The notes under the pieces were generated by a model. It made no database searches and was not told the origin of the DNA. It was given only the letters and a program-made list of their open reading frames with translations. A DNA stretch of 64,000 nucleotides from Bacillota bacterium (lineage in GTDB: Bacteria > Bacillota_A > Clostridia > Lachnospirales > Lachnospiraceae), in the NCBI GenBank assembly GCA_023443625.1, contig JAEZTQ010000011.1, positions 134,865 to 198,864 on the forward strand, read 5' to 3'. The position numbers and the translations under genes are program-made. Shown piece after piece: positions 43,048 to 51,102 of the stretch (positions are counted from its first letter, which is position 1; each line of letters begins with the position of its first letter).

Positions 43048-44379
43048 ATGTTTAAGAAAATATTGATAGCAAACCGTGGAGAAATTGCAGTTAGAATCAT
43101 TCGCGCCTGCAAGGAAATGGGTATAGATACCGTAGCAGTTTATTCAGAAGCAGACAAAGAGTCGTTGCATGTAATGCTGGCAGATGAAGCCGTATGTATT
43201 GGTCCGGCTAAATCCAAGAGCAGTTATTTGAATATACAAAATATCATCAGTGCAACAGTACTCACTGGTGCAACAGCAATTCATCCTGGTTTTGGGTTTT
43301 TATCGGAAAATAGCGCCTTTGCCAGAATGTGTGAGGATTGTAATATAACCTTTATCGGACCTAAGGCTGATACAATTGATTTGTTGGGGAATAAATCAAG
43401 AGCCAGGGAGACAATGCAAAAGGCAGGAGTACCAGTAATACCAGGATCTGAAGGAGAAGTTGAGAACCTAAAGGATGCCTATGATATTGCTAAGAAGATT
43501 GGTTATCCTATTATGATTAAGGCCTCCGCCGGCGGTGGTGGTAAAGGGATGCGAGGAGTATTTAAAGAAGAAGATTTAGAAAAATTCTATAATAGCGCAA
43601 AGGCAGAGGCGAAAGCAGCCTTTGGTGATGATAAGGTATATATAGAGAAATTAATTGTTAATCCCAAGCATATAGAGTTTCAAATTCTTGCAGATAGCCA
43701 TGGCAACATTGTTCATCTTGGAGAGAGAGACTGTTCTGTTCAAAGAAGAAATCAAAAGATGATTGAGGAATCCCCTTGTCCTATTATGACCCAGGAACTT
43801 CGCAAGGTTATGGGTTTAGCAGCTGTGAAGGCAGCAAAGGCAACAGGGTACGTTAATGCGGGTACCATTGAATTCTTGTATGATAAGGGATCCTATTATT
43901 TCATGGAGATGAATACACGTATTCAGGTAGAGCATCCAGTAACAGAGATGGTAACAGGAATTGATATGATAAAGGCTCAGATAAGGATAGCGAACGGTGA
44001 GCCCATACCCTTTAGTCAGAAGAATGTTGAATTTAAAGGGCATGCAATAGAATGTCGAATCAATGCGGAGAATCCAGCCAATAATTTTATGCCCTGCCCC
44101 GGAAAGGTTGAAAATGTACTTTTTCCCGGAGGCTTTGGTATACGAGTAGACAGTGCGCTCTACCCCGGATATGTAGTTCCTTCCTGTTATGATTCCATGC
44201 TTGCTAAGATCATAGCTTATGGAAATGATCGAGAAGAGGCTATGGAAAGAATGAAGAGGGCCTTATCGGAACTGGTTATTGACGGTATACAGACTAATGT
44301 GGATTATCAGTATGATTTGTTAGAGAGAGAAGAGATTATATCTGGAGTTTATCATACAGGATTAATTGAGGCAAAGTAG
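43048..44379 (+). CDS. accC: Biotin carboxylase subunit of acetyl-CoA carboxylase
   Basis: This is a 443-residue ATP-grasp enzyme that carboxylates biotin on AccB. The N-terminus is [20 protein letters not shown], with the ATP loop in [15 protein letters not shown], the HIEFQILAD and CSVQRRNQK strands, and [15 protein letters not shown]. The start at 43048 follows AAGGAG. The open frame extends 29 codons upstream into fabZ, which is ignored. Confidence 0.96.
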   Translation: MFKKILIANRGEIAVRIIRACKEMGIDTVAVYSEADKESLHVMLADEAVCIGPAKSKSSYLNIQNIISATVLTGATAIHPGFGFLSENSAFARMCEDCNITFIGPKADTIDLLGNKSRARETMQKAGVPVIPGSEGEVENLKDAYDIAKKIGYPIMIKASAGGGGKGMRGVFKEEDLEKFYNSAKAEAKAAFGDDKVYIEKLIVNPKHIEFQILADSHGNIVHLGERDCSVQRRNQKMIEESPCPIMTQELRKVMGLAAVKAAKATGYVNAGTIEFLYDKGSYYFMEMNTRIQVEHPVTEMVTGIDMIKAQIRIANGEPIPFSQKNVEFKGHAIECRINAENPANNFMPCPGKVENVLFPGGFGIRVDSALYPGYVVPSCYDSMLAKIIAYGNDREEAMERMKRALSELVIDGIQTNVDYQYDLLEREEIISGVYHTGLIEAK

Positions 44380-44383
44380 AAAT

Positions 44384-45262
44384 ATGAGAAAGAATCCATT
44401 TAAAACAAAGCAATATGCCATATCGAAGATATATCGTGCGACTCCTCAGCTTCCTGATCAGCCTGAAGAGGAGCGTCCCAACATACCCGAAGGGTTAATG
44501 ACAAAATGTCCCCGTTGCAACAAAATCATTTATACAAAGCTATTATTAACGAACTACAAAAGATGTGATGATTGCGGATATAATTTTAAGGTATCGTCAA
44601 AAGAGCGTATTGCAATGATACTCGATGATGGCGAGCTTCAGGAATTCGATGAGCTAACAACAACCAGAGACCCTCTTAATTTTCCTGGGTACAAAGATAA
44701 ATTATTGAAGACCCAGAAAGAGACAGGCTTAGTGGATGGAGTGGTCACTGGTAAAGGACAAATGAATGGTCTCCCAGTCATGCTTGGTATAATGGATGCT
44801 TCCTTTTTTATGGGAAGTATGGGAACTGCTGTTGGAGAAAAGTTGGCAAGATTATTTGAAAGAGCTACCAGGGAGAAATTACCTGTTATTGTATTCACTG
44901 CCTCAGGAGGTGCAAGAATGCATGAAGGTATCTTCTCATTAATGCAGATGGCTAAGGTGAGTGCTGCTGTAGCAAAACACAGTGAGGCAGGCCTTCTATA
45001 TATAACAGTACTGACAGATCCTACAACAGGAGGTGTAACAGCAAGCTTTGCCATGTTGGGTGATATTATTCTTGCAGAGCCTGGAGCCCTGATTGGGTTT
45101 GCAGGACCCAGAGTGATTGAACAGACCATTGGCCAGAAGCTACCGGAGGGCTTTCAACGTTCTGAATTCTTACTGGACCATGGCTTTGTCGATGGAATTG
45201 TTCCGAGGGAGGAGCTAAAGCAAACCCTTGGTCATATTTTGAAGCTGCATTCTGCTAGATAG
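44384..45262 (+). CDS. accD: Acetyl-CoA carboxylase carboxyltransferase beta subunit
   Basis: This is a protein of about 292 residues. The N-terminal zinc ribbon is CPRCNK with CDDCGYNF. It is followed by the crotonase-like carboxyltransferase fold ([38 protein letters not shown]). With AccA it moves the carboxyl group to acetyl-CoA. The start at 44384 lies four bases after the accC stop, and the ribosome site GAGG is inside accC. Confidence 0.95.
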   Translation: MRKNPFKTKQYAISKIYRATPQLPDQPEEERPNIPEGLMTKCPRCNKIIYTKLLLTNYKRCDDCGYNFKVSSKERIAMILDDGELQEFDELTTTRDPLNFPGYKDKLLKTQKETGLVDGVVTGKGQMNGLPVMLGIMDASFFMGSMGTAVGEKLARLFERATREKLPVIVFTASGGARMHEGIFSLMQMAKVSAAVAKHSEAGLLYITVLTDPTTGGVTASFAMLGDIILAEPGALIGFAGPRVIEQTIGQKLPEGFQRSEFLLDHGFVDGIVPREELKQTLGHILKLHSAR

Positions 45263-45300
45263 TAGATAGACAGTATGGAAAGCAAGCTTATAGTATAGAT

Positions 45301-45421
45301 GGGCTGCATCTAAAAGGCAAATGGAAGTTAATGTGAAGAAAAAAAGCATCTTCACACGGGAAGAGCATGAAGTCGTACAGAGATGTGAACTTCATGTTCT
45401 TTACGAGGTTTTAAGCAGCCT
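45301..45421 (+). ncRNA. Candidate multibranch RNA structure between accD and accA
   Basis: GGGCTGC (45301-45307) pairs with GCAGCCT (45415-45421) and encloses two hairpins: GTGAAGA/TCTTCAC (45333-45355) and AAGAGCATGAAGT/ACTTCATGTTCTT (45361-45401). This makes a three-way-junction-like fold in a 185-base gap of an otherwise tightly packed operon. No T-run follows. The role is unknown; it could be an RNA-processing or translation-control element. Confidence 0.45.
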
Positions 45422-45447
45422 TTAAAAAGGCAGCATGGAGGTTACGT

Positions 45448-46233
45448 ATGGAATTGACACCCTGGGAGAAGGTAAAACTTGCCCGTATGCCCGTAAGACC
45501 AACGGGTCTTGATTATATTGACAGAATATTTGATGGTTTTCTAGAAATGCATGGAGACCGCTTTTATGCTGATGATCAGGCAATCGTAGGAGGTATTGCC
45601 TTCTTAGGTAATAATCCTGTCACAGTAATTGCCCAGCAAAAAGGACGCAATACAAAGGAAAATATAGCTAGAAATTTTTCCATGCCCCATCCAGAAGGAT
45701 ATCGTAAGGCACTACGCTTAATGAAACAGGCGGAGAAATTCCATCGTCCCATAATCTGCTTTATTGATACTCCCGGTGCCTTCTGTGGATTGGGAGCAGA
45801 AGAGAGAGGACAGGGAGAAGCAATTGCTACTAACCTTGCGGAAATGATGTTATTAAAAACTCCAATAATCTCTGTGATAATCTCAGAAGGTGGAAGTGGT
45901 GGAGCCCTTGCCCTTGGTGTGGCAGATCGGGTATATATGTTGGAACATGCCATCTATGCCATATTATCACCGGAAGGCTTTGCCAGTATTTTATATAAGG
46001 ATTCTACTAAGGCGGAACAGGCAGCTAGAGATATGAAGCTTACTGCTCAGGATTTGTTGGAGTTTGGAATTATTGATGGAATTATTCCCGAACCTAAGGG
46101 TGGCGCCCATAATGACTATAATCAGATGGCAAATAACATAAAAGCTATGTTAGAAGAGGAATTACAGAATCTGATTGAGATGGATATGGGGGTTATCTTA
46201 GATAGAAGATATCAGAAGTTTAGAGATATGTAA
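45448..46233 (+). CDS. accA: Acetyl-CoA carboxylase carboxyltransferase alpha subunit
   Basis: This is a 261-residue protein that pairs with AccD in the carboxyltransferase. Motifs include FLEMHGDRFYADDQAIVGGI, CFIDTPGAFCGLGAEERGQG and VIISEGGSGGALALGVADRV. It is shorter than the 319-residue E. coli protein at the N-terminus, as usual in this type of operon. TGGAGG lies before the ATG. It is the last gene of the fatty-acid operon. Confidence 0.95.
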   Translation: MELTPWEKVKLARMPVRPTGLDYIDRIFDGFLEMHGDRFYADDQAIVGGIAFLGNNPVTVIAQQKGRNTKENIARNFSMPHPEGYRKALRLMKQAEKFHRPIICFIDTPGAFCGLGAEERGQGEAIATNLAEMMLLKTPIISVIISEGGSGGALALGVADRVYMLEHAIYAILSPEGFASILYKDSTKAEQAARDMKLTAQDLLEFGIIDGIIPEPKGGAHNDYNQMANNIKAMLEEELQNLIEMDMGVILDRRYQKFRDM

Positions 46234-46256
46234 AATAAGATAATATCAAATATATA

Positions 46257-46296
46257 AAAAACCCGATTTGAAAGCAGAACCATCAATTCGGGTTTT
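46257..46296 (+). terminator. Fatty-acid operon terminator
   Basis: AAAACCCGA and TCGGGTTTT form the main stem, extended by TTGA/TCAA. It is T-rich at the 3' side and, given its symmetry, may also end the convergent gene. Confidence 0.7.
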
Positions 46297-46329
46297 GTTC
46301 TTGGATAGTATTTATATGACTTCTATGAA

Positions 46330-47157
46330 TTACACATTCTTCTTCACCTGTACAATACTTGAGGTAAAGGTGCCACTGGCACTATCTATATAATCCCAGT
46401 ACTCTTCATAATTAATATAGTATTCTTTTCCCCAGGAGGAAATGCGAAGCATAATCCGCCCGGCGATTTCATCCTTTATGATACCGGTTACTGTTATATA
46501 ATGACTGTTGACATTTTGTTGTGCAGCTTTATAATAATAGGGCTTTTTAACAGGAATTTGATCTGTACCATCTGAGGGTGGCTCCCTGTTGGGGGAGATT
46601 TCCCTATATTCAATTTCCCTGTATTCATAAAAGGGAATGCCTTTCTTACCCCATAGTTTAGGTGTGTTAGGACCAATGGATAGTATGACAGGAATATCTT
46701 TGTACAACATTTCTTCCATAATATCCAGCATGTCATAATAGGTTAGCTTAAGTCTCCAAGTGGCCTTATATCCAAAATCATAAAATTCAGAATAGGAGTT
46801 AATAGCAGATGCAATTTTTGTTCCTAATACGGCAATGACTCTCTTAGTTTTTGTATACTGATCATTAATTTTGCGAACATAGACTATATAGTCATCATAA
46901 TTAATTATATTACTGTCAGTCTTCATGGCAATTTCAGTCTCAATACTTTTCAGAGAGGAATTTTGCATAGCCAGATAGAGTAAAAAATCTGCCGTAGCAA
47001 TTGTTCCGCAACCATATTGATGCAGGACATAATCCTTGCTATATTTATGATCTTTGGAAAACCACATTTGACTCCCACCGTAGAAGATTTTGGATGCTTT
47101 CATAACCGGAACATAATTTGGATTGGATAATTCTATAATGTTATTTACTTGTGCCAT
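46330..47157 (-). CDS. Papain-like-fold protein (C39-like peptidase domain), function unknown
   Basis: This is a 275-residue protein without a signal peptide. The Gln/Cys region HQYGCGTIATADFLLYLAMQ (Cys near residue 50), a later His in NVNSHYITVTGI (about 218) and RISSWGKEYYINYEEYW look like the Cys-His-(Asn/Asp) order of the papain/C39-like fold. A proline-rich insert (about 185-210) precedes the His. The lack of a secretion signal argues against an exported hydrolase. It is convergent with the fatty-acid operon and monocistronic. The enzyme assignment is inference from motif order. Confidence 0.5.
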   Translation of the reverse strand: MAQVNNIIELSNPNYVPVMKASKIFYGGSQMWFSKDHKYSKDYVLHQYGCGTIATADFLLYLAMQNSSLKSIETEIAMKTDSNIINYDDYIVYVRKINDQYTKTKRVIAVLGTKIASAINSYSEFYDFGYKATWRLKLTYYDMLDIMEEMLYKDIPVILSIGPNTPKLWGKKGIPFYEYREIEYREISPNREPPSDGTDQIPVKKPYYYKAAQQNVNSHYITVTGIIKDEIAGRIMLRISSWGKEYYINYEEYWDYIDSASGTFTSSIVQVKKNV

Positions 47158-47426
47158 TGCTGCTTCTCCTATCTTTATGTTCTCATTGTTATTTTATTCA
47201 AAATAGCTTTTCTAGGTTCCGGGGCAAAGATTGTTTATAATATATGGCAACCAAATGTATAACCTACCTTAACTATTGTCCAAATGCACAGGTCATAGTT
47301 AACTTTTATTGGCCATTCCCTAATATCTAGCACAGGGCCTTTTTTCTGTCAAAACCAAAAAGGACGGGTCGCATCCTAACTTCAAAGTTATTTTGCAACA
47401 CGCCCTAATATTTATATGTCTTATAG

Positions 47427-49082
47427 TTATTCTTCTACTTCTTCTACTTCTTCTAACTCATCTTCTGTATTAAACTTACTAATCTGTCTCTTTCTAGCCA
47501 TTTCGTCACTTTCAAGATATTCATCGTAGCTGGTAATCTTATCAATGAGATGTCCTCCAACAACTTCCATAATTCTGTTCGCTGTTGTCTGTATAAATTG
47601 ATGGTCAGGAGAACTAAATAAGGCAACTCCGGAGAATTTTATCAAACCATTATTTAATGCAGTGATGGACTCCATATCCAAATGGTTCGTAGGCTCATCA
47701 AGAATTAAGACATTAGCACCTGCAATCATCATCTTGGATAGCATAACACGGACTCTCTCGCCACCGGAGAGGACATTTACCTTCTTAGAACCTTCTTCAC
47801 CTGCAAAGAGCATTCTTCCCATGAAACCACGTACATAAGTTACATCCTTCTCAGGGGAGAAAGGCATTAAGAAATCCACAATGGTTTCATCACCGGCAAA
47901 TAATGCTGTATTATCCTTAGGAAAATAGGATACATTTGTTGTAATGCCCCATTTGTAATTACCTTCATCTGGTTCCATCTCACCTGATAAAATCTTAAAT
48001 AGAGTGGTGGTAGCAGTAGTATTAGGACCTACAAAAGCAATTTTATCTTCTCGGCCTACGATAAAGGATATATTATCTAAAACTTTTACACCATCGATGG
48101 TCTTTGATAAATTAGTAACTGTAAGAACTTCATTACCAATCTCTCTACTAGGTCTAAAATCAATATAGGGATATTTTCTACTGGAGGGTCTGATATCATC
48201 CAGCTCGATTTTCTCAAGAGCCTTCTTTCTGGAGGTAGCTTGCTTGGATTTGGATGCATTTGCGCTAAAACGCTGAATAAATTCCTGGAGTTCTTTAATT
48301 TTTTCTTCCTTCTTTTTATTCGCTTCCTTCATCTGCTTTACCATCAACTGGCTTGATTCATACCAGAAATCGTAGTTACCAGAGTAAAGCTGAATCTTCG
48401 CATAATCTATATCTGCAATATGAGTACATACCTTGTTTAAGAAATAACGGTCATGGGAAACAACGATTACGGTATTTTCAAAATTAATTAAGAATTCTTC
48501 TAACCAACGGATGGCTTCTAGATCTAAGTGGTTGGTGGGCTCATCGAGGAGAAGAATATCGGGATTACCAAAGAGGGCTTGGGCAAGTAATACCTTAACC
48601 TTATCACCACCGTTGAGCTCACTCATTTTCTTATAATGCAGCTCGGTGTCAATTCCTAGGCCATTTAACAAGGTGGCCGCATTTGACTCTGCCTCCCAGC
48701 CATCCATTGCAGCAAATTCACCCTCAAGCTCACTGGCATGGATACCATCTTCTTCAGTAAAGTCTTCTTTTGCATAGATGACTTCTTTTTCCTTCATAAT
48801 TTCATATAAACGCTTATTGCCCATGATAACGGTATCCAGGACTTCATAAGCATCATATTTGAAATGATCCTGCTGTAGGAAGGATAATCTTTGTCCGGGG
48901 GTGATTATTATATCACCCTTGCTGGGCTCAATCTGCCCGTTTAATATTTTGAGAAAGGTGGATTTACCAGCACCATTGGCACCAATTAATCCGTAGCAGT
49001 TACCTTCTGTAAACTTAATGTTTACATCTTCGAATAATGCTCGCTTTCCTAATCTTAATGTTATATTAGCTGCCTGAATCAT
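47427..49082 (-). CDS. ABC-F family ATP-binding protein (YbiT-like)
   Basis: This is a protein of about 551 residues with two ATPase domains and no membrane segments. ABC-F proteins act on the ribosome, in translation or antibiotic protection. The first domain is canonical (GANGAGKST, LNGGDKVKV, LLLDEPTNHLDLEA). The linker region is lysine-rich (about 255-300). The second has LSGGERVRV and LILDEPTNHLDMES, but its Walker A reads GPNTTATTT, without the Lys. The tail is acidic (EDELEEVEEVEE). The start at 49082 follows AGGAGG; 14 further codons upstream are excluded. Confidence 0.85.
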   Translation of the reverse strand: MIQAANITLRLGKRALFEDVNIKFTEGNCYGLIGANGAGKSTFLKILNGQIEPSKGDIIITPGQRLSFLQQDHFKYDAYEVLDTVIMGNKRLYEIMKEKEVIYAKEDFTEEDGIHASELEGEFAAMDGWEAESNAATLLNGLGIDTELHYKKMSELNGGDKVKVLLAQALFGNPDILLLDEPTNHLDLEAIRWLEEFLINFENTVIVVSHDRYFLNKVCTHIADIDYAKIQLYSGNYDFWYESSQLMVKQMKEANKKKEEKIKELQEFIQRFSANASKSKQATSRKKALEKIELDDIRPSSRKYPYIDFRPSREIGNEVLTVTNLSKTIDGVKVLDNISFIVGREDKIAFVGPNTTATTTLFKILSGEMEPDEGNYKWGITTNVSYFPKDNTALFAGDETIVDFLMPFSPEKDVTYVRGFMGRMLFAGEEGSKKVNVLSGGERVRVMLSKMMIAGANVLILDEPTNHLDMESITALNNGLIKFSGVALFSSPDHQFIQTTANRIMEVVGGHLIDKITSYDEYLESDEMARKRQISKFNTEDELEEVEEVEE

Positions 49083-49262
49083 GTATAACCTCCTGAATAC
49101 TACCAAATTATTAACAATTAACATATCTATTGTATCGTATATTCTCCAATTTGCAAGTGATTATTTTGGTTTCTTGTTATTTGGATTTCATGTTAAGAAC
49201 TGGCAGGCAATCAATATTAGTAGGCTGAGAAGAAATTAAAGTCAACTTTTGTCAATTGTTGT

Positions 49263-49291
49263 TTGCTTTAAAAAACTAATAATGGTATAAT
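49263..49291 (+). promoter_or_regulatory. Promoter of the secreted protein gene
   Basis: TTGCTT (49263-49268), 17 bases, TATAAT (49286-49291). Confidence 0.5.
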
Positions 49292-49332
49292 TTGTATGAT
49301 ATAGATACACGAACTATGAATGGAGAAAAAAG

Positions 49333-50814
49333 ATGAAAAGATTACTTAATAAAATGTTAGTTTTTACTATACTACTCTTTGTAGTATTTCTATTTCAATC
49401 AAGTCCCGTGAGAGCAGATATTATAAGCTCGACAAGTATAACACTTGATAATTACACTAAATCTATTGCTTTTGATTTTATAATGCCAAAGGATGGAACA
49501 GTCAAAATTAATATTAAGGTGAAGGACTTGGAGAAAGTTCCAGGGGCATTAAACTTTGCGCTTCAGACAGATTATTCTAATACATCTACAAGAATTACAG
49601 AGGTTTCTGGTATTACTAGTACAGAGGGAGTAACTGATTTGGAAGTAGACTTAGATAAGGGAGAGTATTATCTATATTATGAACTGAATGATCCTTCAGA
49701 TAGTGAATTATTTGTACATTGTGAAGTTGAAATGCTTCCATCTATAGCTGTTAATGTATCAAAATTGACTACACATAACTTATCTTCACTTGAAGATATT
49801 TCTTTAGAAGGCTATGAAGAGTTACAATTTGGTGACGGAGATACTAAGCTTATATTGCCTTTTACTGTTAAACAAGCAGGAGGTTTAATTATTTCTATTG
49901 CTGATAAATCTGGAAATTATCAAAGTGTAACTGCACGCATCTATGAAGATGAGAAATGCAAGAAACCAGTTGGAAATAGTTTTAGTGCATATAGTCTTTA
50001 TAATACGGTTAATATAGTAAGATCATTACCTAAGAAAGGAACCTATTATATTAAATTAAACCTGGATGAAAGTGATCCAGGTATCACTTCTTTTAAAATT
50101 AAATTACATACCATCAGTAACACCTCAAGAACATTAGCTCATAACAGCACAACTGTAGCCTATCAAGATAAGGAAGGAACTAAAATTACATATAAAATAG
50201 TAGTAAAAAATACTAGCCATATAGCTTTGACCCTTAAAACATACAATGATTCAGAAAAAGAAACAGCGAGTTTTCAGTTGCTAGATAGTAAAAAGAAAAA
50301 AATTTCTAAGAATAGTATAATGGGTCGTAAAGCTAAAAAGGATGGTAGTTACTTAAATATACAAAAAACATATACAGTAAATAAGGGTACATATTACATT
50401 CAGGTGGATACTAATTCTGGTGTATACCAATTAAATAATATTGTTAAAAAAGCAGTTGGACAAGCGGGTAATAGTAAAGCAAAGGCAAAGCTTATTAAAA
50501 TAGGCGGTAAATCAGTAGAAGGATATTTGACTGCTTTCGATAAAACAACTAAGGCTGAATGGTACAAATTTACTGTATCAAAGAATCAATCTGTTTTATT
50601 AAATTTAGTGTATTTTTTAGATGGTGCGTTTAAATACTCAATACTCGATTCAAAGGGTAAGGAGATTTGGAGCAATGATAATTCGCAAATAGAAGAGGGT
50701 GTAATTAATACAATGTATGGCTTTAAATTTACCAAAGGAACGTATTATATTAAGATTAATAAAGCTAATAGCACTAGCTCCTGTACATATATATTATCAT
50801 TGTATGAGTTATAG
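49333..50814 (+). CDS. Secreted protein with repeated PPC-like beta domains
   Basis: This is a 493-residue exported protein with an N-terminal signal peptide (residues 1-28, cleaved after a VRA-type site before DIISS). The rest is beta-rich. Three regions end in a similar strand, GTYYIKLNLDESDPG (about 235), GTYYIQVDTNSGVYQLN (about 355) and GTYYIKINKANSTSS (about 475). This is the G-x-Y-Y-I/L pattern of bacterial pre-peptidase C-terminal (PPC) domains, which usually bind substrate or assist secretion. No catalytic domain is visible. GGAG lies before the ATG, and a terminator follows at 50902. Confidence 0.6.
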   Translation: MKRLLNKMLVFTILLFVVFLFQSSPVRADIISSTSITLDNYTKSIAFDFIMPKDGTVKINIKVKDLEKVPGALNFALQTDYSNTSTRITEVSGITSTEGVTDLEVDLDKGEYYLYYELNDPSDSELFVHCEVEMLPSIAVNVSKLTTHNLSSLEDISLEGYEELQFGDGDTKLILPFTVKQAGGLIISIADKSGNYQSVTARIYEDEKCKKPVGNSFSAYSLYNTVNIVRSLPKKGTYYIKLNLDESDPGITSFKIKLHTISNTSRTLAHNSTTVAYQDKEGTKITYKIVVKNTSHIALTLKTYNDSEKETASFQLLDSKKKKISKNSIMGRKAKKDGSYLNIQKTYTVNKGTYYIQVDTNSGVYQLNNIVKKAVGQAGNSKAKAKLIKIGGKSVEGYLTAFDKTTKAEWYKFTVSKNQSVLLNLVYFLDGAFKYSILDSKGKEIWSNDNSQIEEGVINTMYGFKFTKGTYYIKINKANSTSSCTYILSLYEL

Positions 50815-50901
50815 ATTGCTAATATTCAACATCATATCTATAAGGGATTCATAAGAGTGAATTGATAATACAACGTATGATGTATAGAAGGAAATAAATA
50901 T

Positions 50902-50948
50902 GGGGCGCTGCAAATTGGAGTGAAAAGTTTGCACATGCCCCTTTTTTA
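50902..50948 (+). terminator. Terminator after the secreted protein gene
   Basis: GGGGC with GCCCC and inner GCAAA with TTTGC, then TTTTTT. Confidence 0.8.
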
Positions 50949-51102
50949 AAAAGTAAGCCATATATATTATGGTAAAATATGGACTATTGTTGTATAATAG
51001 AATAGAAAAAAGTTGAATTTTCTGGAATAATATATTTATGGTTCTTATCTAAAATCTTATCCCCTGATTTTTGAATTGTTGTGCTTAGATTGGAGGTAAT
51101 GA

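Noticed and set aside
44638..45129. 163-codon minus-strand ORF within accD
   Set aside because: It is antisense to a fully conserved enzyme gene; no independent start signal.
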